Shown: in pieces, positions 12,755-23,650 of the stretch
How positions within the stretch are numbered: position 1 is the first letter of the stretch
Layout of the letters: every line of letters begins with the position of its first letter
NCBI GenBank assembly: GCA_947650365.1
Contig: OX393550.1
Location: forward strand, 120,079,874-120,143,873
Origin: Chamaelirium japonicum
Lineage: Eukaryota; Streptophyta; Magnoliopsida; Liliales; Melanthiaceae
Reading direction: 5' to 3'
Length of the DNA stretch: 64,000 nt
Made by a program: the position numbers and the translations under genes
Notes under the pieces: model-generated
Databases searched by the model: none
The model's input: the letters and a program-made list of their open reading frames with translations, nothing else
What the model was told of the DNA's origin: nothing

Positions 12755-15700
12755 CTAGTCATTTTCTGTCTCATCTCTGTCACTCTCATCGCTTCCCTCT
12801 TCTATTATTTGATCTGCATTCGCTGTCCAGTTTATATTGTCGACATCTTCATTTTCGTCGTGCACTGCGTCGACAATGATTATCTCATCATTCTGGTATG
12901 CATCCAAATCATCATCGACGACCCCCGCATCCTTGTCTCCCATGTCGTAAAAATCTCTGGGTGGTGACCTGACTACAATTTGCCAACCTGGAGAGGTATT
13001 ATCCGGTGCATAAAATATCTGTTGCGCTTGAGAGGCAAGAATGAATGGATCTTCATATTGGGTATTCAATCTCTTGGCAGTGTTGATGCTGATAAAACCG
13101 TATTTGTCGACATTATAACCAGTCCCGCGATTATTAACATCATACCAATCGCATTTGAATAATACGATCCGATTTTGGCCAAGGAATTTAATCTCGAGAA
13201 TCTCGTTGAGGACGCCGTAGAAGTCGATATTTTCTAATTCTTCTTGCTCACCGTTGACGACAACCCCACTATTTTGGGTTCTTCGTGATTTTTCACTATC
13301 TTTCGTCCGAAATCTATAACCGTTCACGATATAACCATCGTACGATATTGCGTCTTGCAAAGGACTACAAGATAAGCGCCAGAGATCCTCATTCATCAGC
13401 GGATCGTGGTTGTCGTGCAGCTCCTGTGCCTATAATAACCACACGACATTCATGATATGAACACATAATTATTGTTCGGTAATGGATGTCAATGAAATTC
13501 AGTAATGATGTGAATACTTACGTGTTTCTCGAACCACGATGGGAATTCACGATCATGAATTTGGGGAGCATTTCGAATACCCCGATTATTAATGATGGCT
13601 TTATGCTTCCTGTTTTACCGGTTATGAATTAGATTATAATTAGCACATATACTTAATGAATGGACTGAAAGAATGAGTAAATGATCGTAAAATGCTTACT
13701 CAATGAATGGCCACACTTCATCACATTGGCGCAACACATACATATGTGCCTGTTGAATCTCATCTACAGACAATCGACGGGTTTTGCCTCCTCCTACAGG
13801 TCTACCCATTTCGGCAAATATAGACAGACCCCCATCGAAGTCTATTGGACCACCGTCATAGTTCCGCTCAAGTTGATTGAATCGCGTGTCTATACCATGT
13901 AGGTATCTTGAGCAGAATGTTAGACATTCTTCTGCTAGGTATCCTTCAGCAATTGATCCCTCCGGACGACTTTTATTACGAACATATGATTTCAATGTTC
14001 GCAAGTACCTAATTTGAGAAAAAAATATTTGTATGAATATATCAAGAACGATCAAATACATTGTGCGAATGAGACGAGACGATTACCTCTCGATAAAATA
14101 CATCCACCGGTAATGAACTGGGCCGCCGAGTTTGGCCTCATTTGCCAAGTGAACGGTCAAATGCACCATGACATCAAAGAATGAAGGTGGAAATATCATC
14201 TCTAACTTGCACAATGTGAGCGCAATATCCCTCTCCATCTGTTCAAGTTGGTCCACTCTAAGTACCTTCGAGCACAACTGTCTGAAAAAAGTGCTGAGCT
14301 CAATTAACGGACCGGACACCTCTTCGGTTAAATTCCCACGTATAGCAAGAGATAACAATCGCTGCATAAGAACATGACAATCGTGGCTCTTTAATCCAGA
14401 CAACTTCCGGCCGTTCTCTTGCACGCATCGTGCGATATTCGAAGAATAACCGTCTGGCGTTTTCACAGACCGTAGGAATGCACATAAGGCTGCCTTTTGC
14501 TGTGAGCTCATGGTGTAGCATGCAACTGGCAACACATACTTATCCCCAATCTCTTGGGGATGAAGTGATTTTCGGATGCCCAACTCCTTAAGATCGAGAC
14601 GAGATTTAAGATTATCCTTCGTCTTACCGTCGAGATTCAGCAGTGTTCCTATAATGTTGTCACACACATTTTTCTCAATATGCATGACATCCAAGTTATG
14701 CCGCAAGAGTAGGCTGCTCCAGTACGGTAGTTTAAAGAAAATACTCTTCTTCTTCCAGTTATGCTCACGCGTTGAATCTTCATGCGTTCTCTTCTTTTTA
14801 CCTTTTCCAAGTGCCACGGCATCAAGCTGATCCAATTCGCACAAGACTTCTACCCCCGAAAGCTGCTCCGGGGCCTTTGCAAGTTCCTTCTTGCCGTTGA
14901 AAGCTCTTTTGTTCTGCCTCCACTTATGGCCGTCAACAAGGAATCTTCGATGGCCCATATAACAGAACTTGCCTCCGTTCTTCAATCGTAATGAATCTGT
15001 CTCCTTATTGCATGTAGGGCACGCCAATTTTCCTTTAGTACTCCACCCGGATAAGTTGGCATATGCAGGAAAATCGTTGATGGTCCATAGAAGTGCCGCA
15101 TGCATCCGAAAATTCTGGCGCAACGAGGCATCATACGTATCGGCCCCAACTTCCCATAACTCGTTCAACTCCTCAATCAACGGCTGCAAGTAAACGTCAA
15201 TATCATTACCAGGCGACCTGGGTCCGGGAATGAGCAAGGAGAGCATTGTGTATGGCTTTTTTAAGCACATCCAGGGAGGCAAATTGTATGGAACTAGGAC
15301 AACTGGCCAAATGCTGTACGACACACTCATATTCCCAAAGGGATTGAAGCCATCGCTAGCAAGCCCTAACCTGACGTTGCGAACTTCACATGCGAATTCA
15401 GGATATGTATGATCAAAATCTTTCCACGTCAGAGAGTCGGCCGGATGTCTCATAATCCCGTCATCTGTACGTTCTCGTGCATGCCACCTCATGTGCTCAG
15501 CAGTCTTCGATGACATAAACAACCTCTGAAGCCTGTCCCTGAGCGGGAAGTATAGGAGAACCTTTGCAGATACATTTTTCTTCCTTCGACTGGTACTAGA
15601 CTCGGCATCCGTCTCTTTATATCTCGTTGCTCCGCATATGTGGCATGACCGCGCATGTTCGTACTCTTTCCGGTACAACATACAATCGTTCACGCATGCA

Positions 15701-16356
15701 TCAATTTTCTCATAACCCAGACCGAGATCTTTAATTGTCTTCTTCGCCTCGTAGAATGATTTCGGTACTGTCTCACCCATAGGAAAAGCCTCTTTCAGCA
15801 ACTCTACCAACATATTAAATGACTTATTACTCCAACCATTGAGGCACTTCAAATGAAGAAGCTTTACAGTGAAAGAGAGTTTTGAAAACTTCTCACACCC
15901 CGGGTATAGAGGTTGTTCGGCATCTTTAAGCAATCTGTAGAACTTGTCCGCTTCGATATTGGGCTGATCACCTGACGGTGTTTCCGTGCCTATTCCACCT
16001 TGCAAATCATGTATCATACCCTGCATGTCATCGTCATCGTCTGTATTAATATTATCATCAGCGATCACTGTGTTTGAAGTTTCACCGTGAGCTGCCATGG
16101 GGACTGCATCTAGCTCCTCACCGTGCGAGAACCAACGGGTATAGGTAACGTCAATGCCACGCATTACCAGATCAACCTCACATTCCTCTCGAACCTTCCT
16201 AATCACCCTTCCGCAGTCTATACAGGGACACACAATTTTTCCATCAAGCGGTGCAAGACGCTCAAATGCAAAATCCAGAAATTTCCTGACTCCTTCTCTG
16301 TACTCTTGGCTCATGCGATTCGAATTACGCATCCAACTCTTATCGATCGAAGACAT
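12755..16356 (-). CDS. TNP2-type CACTA transposase, four predicted exons, 1113 aa, apparently intact
   Basis: Predicted minus-strand exons: 16356-14087, 14008-13700, 13609-13522 and 13429-12755. All introns are short (78-92 bp) and GT-AG, and the frame runs to TAG at 12757-12755. Domains in order: N-terminal transposase-associated domain (about residues 5-80, WMRNSNR, CPCIDCGR, GIDVTYTRWFSHGE); an acidic linker; the TNP2 catalytic domain (about 150-600); DUF4218-like (about 690-860, GGPVHYRWMYFIERY); DUF4216-like (about 900-1090, ENIDFYGVLNEILEI, FKCDWYD); and an acidic tail. Candidate acidic catalytic residues are D335 (ASDGFNPFG), D556 (LDVMHIEKN) and E756 (MYFIER), judged from family motifs. 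CxxC pairs at 238/241 and 446/449 may bind zinc. The enzyme would cut and join CACTA ends in the nucleus. I see no stop or frameshift. Confidence 0.92.
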
Positions 16357-17383
16357 CTTCGTCTATCTGGCTATACAACACCTGACATATAATTTCAAAC
16401 AATGTTATAAGACTCCGCACAATTTCGGTTTCGGTTCCCGGGTAGGTGGAGAATTAAATAGATGGGGTAATACTGAAATTAACAAATGGAGGCAACATAA
16501 TTTGAACCTAGGACCTCGCAGAAACCAAAACTCTGATATCACGTGACCATCTTAAGCTTTTGGGTAAGATAGTTATCTAACATCTAGCTAGGCATTCCCT
16601 GTGACCATGACCTGACTGTCGAGCTGCTTAACTATGCTCATGAGTCGTCTCTAGCTTAATTAAGACCACTTACGTACAAACCCAGTTAGCCATATGCGTT
16701 TGGGACATATCCAGAGTTGCTTGGCTTAACCAACAGCCCTTGATAGCATCCTTTTGGGTTCAAAATTAAACGGGAACAACATTGGCTGCACACTTGCTGC
16801 ACCTGTTATTCACGTTTAAATGATCCACATGGACCGTCCCGATTGAGCCATAAGCAAGTACAGTGTACCAGTCGGGAAGTAAAAATGCTCTTGTCCTTTC
16901 TTGGGAAAAAAAAAATTTTAATTTCTTTTAACCATAATGATGCGTCCCGATCACAGCCGTCCGTTGCACAAAACCCCAATTGGCAGGCTGTGATTGGATG
17001 ACACGCCATTCTGGTTAGGTATTCAGGTTAGAGGTTGGGGGTGAAAAGTAAACCTTCCATTGCGGTTGGTTTGTCGTGCATTCTAGAGGTCATAGGTCTG
17101 AGTCCACCAACAAATTGGCTCTTGTACGAGGGCGTCAGATGTTTGGCCGTCCAAGTGGACCTACTTGGCCTTGGTGAGCCAAATATTCAGCCAGAGTCTG
17201 ATGCTTGACTCAACCCTGATTCAGACTCAGGTGCGCCCCTCATTGTGACCGGTGGTACGGGCTTCCTGGTCTTGATTTTGGATCGTTTGTTTGGTTCTAC
17301 AAAGGCACGTACAGTTCGGGTGCATGGCACGCGCACATCTCGAGCTAGTTGACCGCGGTCCCAACTATTAAACAACTACCACA
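16357..17383. other. 5' region of the CACTA transposase gene, no gene recognised
   Basis: No convincing ORF on either strand. On the minus strand an acceptor-like TATGTCAG lies about 30 bp upstream of the transposase ATG, so a leader intron is possible. Near 16500-16555 the minus strand carries GATATCAGAG followed by GAGGTCCTAGGTTCAAAT, which resembles the A and B boxes of tRNA-derived SINEs; this is weak evidence. Confidence 0.4.
17376..17383. repeat. hAT target-site duplication, left
   Basis: CTACCACA, identical to 17935-17942. Confidence 0.9.
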
Positions 17384-17934
17384 CAGAGGCGGAGCCAATA
17401 TAGGCCCAGTGGGGGCAGCTGCCCCCACTGAGATTAGCAAAAAAAAAAAAAAACTAATGCTATTTGTACAGTGTCAACAACACGTTGATAATCAACCAAT
17501 GAAGTGGAGTTGGTTCAGAGATCTGATGGGTCTGATTTGTCAATGAGTAGTACACTTTGCCCACTGAAGTTTAGCTGAAAGACACTTAACCCCCCAATAG
17601 TTTAAGAACTACATTTTAACCCTTTCAATTAAGTTTTCATCAGATAAAAGATTACCAAATGAGAAAATAAAATAGTTGACAAAAGGGTGTATATGCTAAC
17701 ATTTCAAACTTTAGGGAGCCATTTCTTTCTCTTTCTCTTTCTCTCCCTCTCTAGATAGTTATTCACGATTTTTTGTGTAATATTTTTTTCAATGGGAGAT
17801 TTTTGCATGCCTATGAACTGAAAGCGGAATTTTTTTGTAGTCCATTCAAATCCTTTGTTAGTAGAAATTGGATAAAACTTTTAAAGCCAAGCAAAGGTTG
17901 CCCCCACTGGAGTGAATTTCTGGCTCCGCCACTG
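17384..17934. mobile_element. hAT-type MITE, 551 bp, in the CACTA 5' region
   Basis: The terminal inverted repeats are CAGAGGCGGAGCCA and TGGCTCCGCCACTG, and the inner arms share AGTGGGGGCA and TGCCCCCACT. The flanks carry a perfect 8-bp duplication CTACCACA (17376-17383 and 17935-17942). Eight-base duplications and a CA(G)...(C)TG terminus mark the hAT superfamily. There is no transposase ORF, so movement would depend on an enzyme supplied elsewhere. Confidence 0.93.
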
Positions 17935-17942
17935 CTACCACA
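17935..17942. repeat. hAT target-site duplication, right
   Basis: CTACCACA, identical to 17376-17383. Confidence 0.9.
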
Positions 17943-17949
17943 CATCAAT

Positions 17950-18215
17950 GATCACCCACGAGGAGGAGGAGGAGGAGGAGGAGGAGCTCACCGGGGGGAG
18001 GAGGAGGAGGAGGATCTCACCGGCCGGAGCCCACGAGGACGAGGAGGGACGACGGATGCCCACGAGGAGGAGGAGGGACGACGGATGCCGGATCTCACCA
18101 ACCGCCGGTCGATCGGTCGGCCGGAGGGACGCGACGGGGCCGGGGAGGGGGGGAGGGAGGCCGGGGAGGGGGGGAGATGGGGGGGAGATTTAGAGAGAGA
18201 GAGAGGGCCGGGGGA
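17950..18215. repeat. GA/G-rich low-complexity tract
   Basis: GAGGAGGAGG-type triplets followed by G-runs and GA repeats. The open frames here come from base composition. The tract sits at the 5' end of the CACTA element and could be part of its promoter or leader. Confidence 0.75.
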
Positions 18216-18274
18216 GAGTTTCAGATCGAAATAGAACAGAGAAGGCTAGGAGGGGATCGCTGAAATTAACTTAT

Positions 18275-19090
18275 GGCAGGCGTTTTACCGACGGTAAATT
18301 TTACTTCCGTCGGTAAAAATATCTTTTATCGACGGCACAATAATATCTGTCGGTACAAATCCACCTTTTTACCGACGGATACTTAATGTCCGTCGGTAAA
18401 ACTCCACGACTAACAAACAAGTTCAATTTTTTCCAGAGGCTCGGTTTGGCACCCTGAGAACTGTCGGGACATTTTACCGACGGCAATTTAATTACCGTCG
18501 GTATTATACCGACGGATAGATAAATTCCGTCGGTATAATCCCGACCAAACTTCAAGCTCAATTTTTCCCAGAGGCTCGGTTGGCACCCTGAGAACTGTCG
18601 GAACATTTTACCGACGGAAACGTAATTACCGTCGGTACAGTGCCGACGGAAATATAATTTCCGTCGGTCTAATTAGTTATACCGACGGAACTTTTAAGTC
18701 CGTCGGTAAATAGTACGACGAAACTCTCGCTTCTATTTTTTTCCAGAGGCTCGGTTTTTACACTGAGTTTCGTCGGGACAATATTACCGACGGAAATTTT
18801 ATTACCGTCGGTATATGGCCGACGGAGATATTATAGCTGTCGGTAACATTGTTTATACCGACGGAACTACAATGTCCGTCGGTACAATATCACGACGATG
18901 ACATTTTGCCGACGGTTTATATGTTACCGTCGGTATAAAGTATATTACCGACGGTAAATATGTATACCGTCGGTATAAATATGCACAGAAAATTAAAAAA
19001 ATTGAAGTTATAATACCGACGGATATTATTGTCACCGTCGGTAAAAAGTGTATTATTACCGACGGTGATAATAATGTCCGTCGGTAAAGA
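18275..19090. repeat. Subterminal repeat region of the CACTA element, right side
   Basis: Dense TACCGACGG / CCGTCGGTA motifs match those at 4550-5045. A longer unit (CCAGAGGCTCGG through CTGTCGGGACA, then TACCGACGG) is repeated three times near 18434, 18560 and 18740. Confidence 0.9.
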
Positions 19091-19107
19091 CCCTATTTCT
19101 TGTAGTG

Positions 19108-19110
19108 CTC
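19108..19110. repeat. CACTA target-site duplication, right (CTC)
   Basis: It matches 4529-4531. Three-base duplications are the rule for CACTA elements. Confidence 0.9.
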
Positions 19111-19614
19111 CATCTCCATCCGGTTCTGCATGGTAACCGGAAAGAATTTCTTTCGAAAGAGTTCCTCGAACTCATGCTACGTGATCGCTCCACGATCTAC
19201 TACTCTGGTGCGCTAGACTCTCTGCCACAAGAAGTCTGCCTCAGCCTCGAACTGGTATAAGGCGAAGGTTACTCTCCTATCATTAGTGATGCCCAATGCG
19301 TTCAGTATCTTCTTAATCTACTGTAACCATCGATCGGCCTCTAAGGGGTCTGGCTCTCCCTTGAAGCTCGGTGGTCCCATCGGCTTGAAATCCTTTAGTA
19401 GTTTCCCATGTCGCTCGCCCTCAGCCTGCTGATGAGCTTGGGCCTAGGCAAGGGCAGCCTGAGCTAGCTCGGTATGTTGCTGAGCAGTCGTCTACTACTG
19501 CTGGACCATGGTGGCCATCCCCTGGAGCATTTTGATCATCCTTGCCGTGCCATCAGACACAGAGGACGATCCTGCTCCGTTGCTCGTACTATTTCCACTT
19601 CTAGTACCCGCCAT
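19108..19614 (-). pseudogene. gag: gag of the Tekay-like element, 5' part
   Basis: The ATG at 19614-19612 starts MAGTRSGNST, about 107 bases after the primer-binding site, a normal leader position. The minus strand then encodes retrotransposon-gag landmarks such as GPPSFKGEPDPLEADRWL and the HEFEELFRKKFFPVTMQN stretch. At least five in-frame TAG codons interrupt it, including one where the family has Trp (IT-stop-HEFEELF) and a pair inside a Gln run. It ends at the CACTA target duplication (19108-19110) and resumes at 4531. Confidence 0.88.
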
Positions 19615-19720
19615 CTGAAATGAAAAGATAGTCCTAACATCAACCATCTACTAACCAACTATTTAGACTCTAGACTTAGACTCATAATTCTAGAAACTAA
19701 CCCCTAGGATCATATCCCTA

Positions 19721-19733
19721 GGCTCTGATACCA
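19721..19733 (-). other. Primer-binding site (initiator-Met tRNA type)
   Basis: The minus strand reads TGGTATCAGAGCC two bases after the CA end of the 5' LTR. TGGTATC complements the 3' end of plant initiator methionine tRNA. Confidence 0.9.
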
Positions 19734-20374
19734 GCTGTCATGCCTCAGAAATCTAGAGACCGATCCCTGGGGTGTGAGGTAGAAAAAAGAGGGTTTTGGG
19801 TATAGTCACTTAACTATGCCAATTGGGATTCTCACCGTGCTTCTATTTCACTCTTACACCTAGAAAGAAAGAAGGGGTATTTTAAACTTGATTTTTTTTT
19901 AAAAAAAAATTATTCATTTTAGAAATAAAATTCATCAACAGGGATAAATGTTAAGCCAGGCTCGACCTTCAAAAGGGATATCCTCTCAGTATGTGCGACC
20001 TAATGGTGTCACTACGTACTGACAGAAGATCCTCTTAAGGAGCACGAGGCTCAAGCCTCCGACGGTGAGCCAAGTAGCCTCACCTACTCCCTAGTACTCG
20101 GTATACTGGCTTAGAGGTCCTATCTACTGGGCTAGTCAATTAGGTCAGTTCTTTTCTTATATTTTTATTATGATCTAACCTAGGCATGGGGCCTTGAGGA
20201 GAGGTCTACCCAAAAGGTTTCAGCTGGATCATCACTATTAGCAATCACAGAGCACTAATCTAGACTAACGAATTTAGAAACTATTATTCCAATCCAGTAC
20301 GATTACATCGAATGAAAAGGAACCACTGCTAAAATTGACATACTAGAAATAAGAAAGACAAACTGCTACTATAA

Positions 20375-21183
20375 ACTAGCTGCTGGACTCCTACTGCTGC
20401 TCCTATGCCTCCGCTCCTGCAATAGAGTCTACTCGTGGGAATGAGTAGCCCCCAAAAATACATTTAGGAGATTAGCCAAATTAATGACTAGTGACAAGCT
20501 AACAGTTTTAATAGTTAATAATGCTAGCATTTTAAGACAATTTACTGATTAACCTAATTGTCAAACTATGTTCTCAATCACGTCCTATGTGTCCATACAA
20601 TTTCAACATTCACATGCAAATCCTATTATTGCTAGGTTATCGTGTAAACAGTCATACATTCTAATTTAATAAAAAGACAAACACACCACTTAGATGTGAA
20701 CCCCGGATATTTGTTCAACCCGCACCCGGTCGAGCATTACTATCGGGCCTTTTATTTCGATGTAGAGGGCCAACTCTCTCGCCGTGCATCTACCAACACC
20801 ATGCACTAATTACCCAGATGATCATAAGGGGTTTCCCGTCTTTCACGGTGGAGCTCTACAGCCCAACTTGCTTTACTATAGGGACTTCAACTCCCTGGGA
20901 CAGGGTTGCTAGGCTAATCCCTGCTCGAGGGCACCTCCTATTGGCTTTACCACAACCCTTGCCTGTGACCCACAACCTAATTAACTTTGGCTGTACACGC
21001 AAGGTGGTTCACGGCCCTTGCGCGCACGGGGTCCCTACCCTCTAACCGGGTATATTATCAAATTTAACATATCACATATGCACTGAAGGAACAATATAGT
21101 GATTAATCTTTTTCGATGGTTTATCCCAGGTTTCGCACTCTCTCATAACCCAGCATTACATTAAAAAAAAACAACACAGTACT
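20375..21183. repeat. LTR-internal tandem duplication, copy 1
   Basis: From the CTAGCTGCTGGACTCC motif onward this block is repeated 840 bp downstream with about 90% identity by eye. Confidence 0.88.
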
Positions 21184-21214
21184 CACCATTAGCAATCACA
21201 AAGCACTAATCTAA

Positions 21215-22026
21215 ACTAGCTGCTGGACTCCTACTGCTGCTCCTGTGCTTCTGCTCCTGCAGGAGAGTCTACTTATGGGAATGAGTAGCCCCCAAAAATA
21301 TATTTGGGAGATTAGCCAAATTAATGGCTAGTGACTAACTAACAGTTTTAATAGTTAATAACGCTTGCATTTTAAGACAATTTACTGATTAACCTAATTG
21401 TCAAACTATGTTCTCAATCACGTCCTATGTGTCCATGCAATTTCTACATTCACATGCAAATCCTATTATCGCTAGGTCATCGTGTAAACATTCATATATT
21501 CTAATTTAATATAAAGACAAACACACACTTAGATGTGAACCCCGGATATTTGTTCAACCTGCCCCCTATCGGGCATTACTATCGAGCCTTTTATTTCGAT
21601 GTAGATGGCCAACTCTCTCGCCGTACATCCACCAACACCATACACTAATCACGCAGATGATCATAAGGGATTTTTTGTCTTTTACGGTGGAGCTCTACCG
21701 CCCAACTTGCTTTACTATGGGGACTTCAACTCCCTGGGACAGGGTTGCTAAGCCAATCCCTACTTGAGGGCACCTCCTATTGGCTTAACGATAACCCTTG
21801 CCCGTGACCCACAACCTACTTAACTTCGGCTATGTGCACAGGGTGGTTTACGGCCCTTGCTCGCACGAGGTCTCTATCCTCTAACCAGGTAGATTATCAA
21901 ATTTAACATATCACAAATGCACTGAAGGAACAATACAGTGATTAATCTTTTTCGATGGTTTATCCCAGGTTTCGCACTCTCTCACAACCCAGCATTACAT
22001 ATTAAAAAAACAACAACACAATACTC
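21215..22026. repeat. LTR-internal tandem duplication, copy 2
   Basis: Second copy of the 840-bp unit. Shared landmarks include GGGAATGAGTAGCCCCC, the ACTTAGATGTGAACCCCGG stretch and the region ending in an A-rich tract. The short segment before each copy (AGCAATCACA-AGCACTAATCTA, 20239 and 21191) is also shared; copy 1 keeps about 110 bp that copy 2 lacks. Confidence 0.88.
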
Positions 22027-23642
22027 TCGCCCGGAAACCCATGTACTAGGGTTGCCACGCTCCCTCAGGAGGATGGGCCCCGATATTTCTTTAATTATTT
22101 ATTTATTTATTTTAAGGGAATGCCTATCTATGGTGTCCATGCAAATAATAGAATAATTATTATTAAATTATTAACTTTTTATGCATGCGTCGCTGGACTC
22201 GCGACTCCGTATGCAAATCGGGGTCCACTCAACCACATGTGACGATGTCCGACGGGACCCGCATGCAGCGTTATGAACACCTACTATTAATTTCTATATC
22301 AGCATTATTAATTATTAAAGAAAGTGTGCTGTGTCACCTATCGACGTGCTCGAACTCCCGTCTCTGGCCATTGCTCCGTCCACGGCTGGATCGTCCCGTT
22401 CATGAACTGGCAAGTCGCATGCATCCATGCGTTACTAATATGCTAAAAGCGGGGATTTCAAATTTATTTGTGTGGGGACTGGATATAGCTATCATTGAAT
22501 CATGGACACGAAAATCGGTATGGTTAATGGGGTAGCATCAGGCATGATCGGGTTGTCCTTACCCAATTTGTACCCAAAAATGATCTAAGAATTCCTATTA
22601 GGTCTAGAATAATATTATATAGGAAATTGGTTTGGCAGGTCGGCTACGGTTCGACCGAACGTGATTTAGGATAGTTGCGATCAACACGACCTAGTTCTCG
22701 AGGGCCAATGATTGCGATTCAAATATCACAAGCCTGTTTCGATCCTGGGACATCAAGAGAGTCCGTGATCGGGCTAATGCCATGCTGGCAACAACAACAT
22801 CAAAAAGGACAGAGAAATACAATAGCCCTAAAACAAGGTTTGGGACTGGTTGTCTTGGCTGCCTCGTTACCAAACCATCTGGCCGAGGACTAACTTGCAT
22901 CCAACAGATCGAGGGAAAAGAAGGGTATCGGCTGTAATCGAGAACCATAGAGGGAAATTCGGACTGCCTGTCGGGTGGTGCGGTCGGCCAAGGACATGAA
23001 GGGTCCAAGGCGGGTTTGCCATCCTCGGTGGTTGGCTGCTACTAGCTGCCCGTTGACGATCAAAACCGACGGCGGCCATCTCAACGGTGGGACCACGGGG
23101 GTAAAAGCAGTAGGTGGCTATCAGCCCAAGTGGCCTGACTGTGCTGGGTCGAGTGCTACTTGTTGCATGGCTGCTGATAGCGAGGCTATCGATAACCATC
23201 ACAGCAAGGTGAGAAGGAGGGGGTGGCACACAATGGATCGGTTCGTCAGCTGCTCAGCCACCGCCAACCATGGCCATACTAAACGGAAGGCGATAGGGGG
23301 TTAGGGGTTAGTCAGATCCACATAGGAAAAAAAAAAGAAAAGGCAGGGGTTCGTCGGGTTAGTCTTAACAGAACCATAGGAAAAGAATAGGGGTAAGGAG
23401 GAGGGTGACTAACCTATTCAAGGAGGGGGTCATTAGCTCCGGCTGTGGCTCCTCCTCGCTCTGGCCGGCTGCTTCTCTTCGGTGTCGCACGTACAACACA
23501 CCACAGGGGGAAGAGATCATGGGAGAGATAGGCTCGAGAGAGGGAGAGGAATGAGGGATCGGGGAGGGGATGAGAGATCAGAGAGAAGTGAGGGGGGGAA
23601 ATCAGGCTGAATAAGGAAAGGGGAGAGGGGGGTCGGATCCGG

Positions 23643-23650
23643 GTTTTATA
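23643..23650 (-). promoter_or_regulatory. Predicted TATA box of the Tekay-like LTR
   Basis: The minus strand reads TATAAAAC in a C-rich context, about 840 bp into the LTR. Transcription would start about 30 bp lower, near 23615. This is a motif-based inference. Confidence 0.5.

Larger units (their letters stand above)
4532..19107 (-). mobile_element. CACTA (En/Spm) DNA transposon, 14,576 bp, coding regions apparently intact
   Basis: The left end reads CACTACAAAAAAAACAG and the right end, as reverse complement, CACTACAAGAAATAGGG. Both lead into the same subterminal motif TACCGACGG. A 3-bp duplication CTC flanks it (4529-4531 and 19108-19110), and joining the gag halves across it restores the reading frame. 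Inside, on the minus strand, are a TNP2-type transposase gene (16356-12755), an inverted satellite array, an accessory gene (11119-9420) and a second, longer satellite array. Gene order (transposase, then TnpA-like protein) matches En/Spm. This is the only element in the window whose genes look uninterrupted. Confidence 0.95.

Noticed and set aside
16440..16560. Possible tRNA-derived SINE (A-box and B-box-like words on the minus strand)
   Set aside because: Only two short words fit, and no 3' tail or target duplication was found, so I did not list it as its own feature.
22185..23304. Several 70-120-codon frames inside the Tekay LTR
   Set aside because: They overlap on both strands in GC-rich non-coding LTR sequence and show no family motif.
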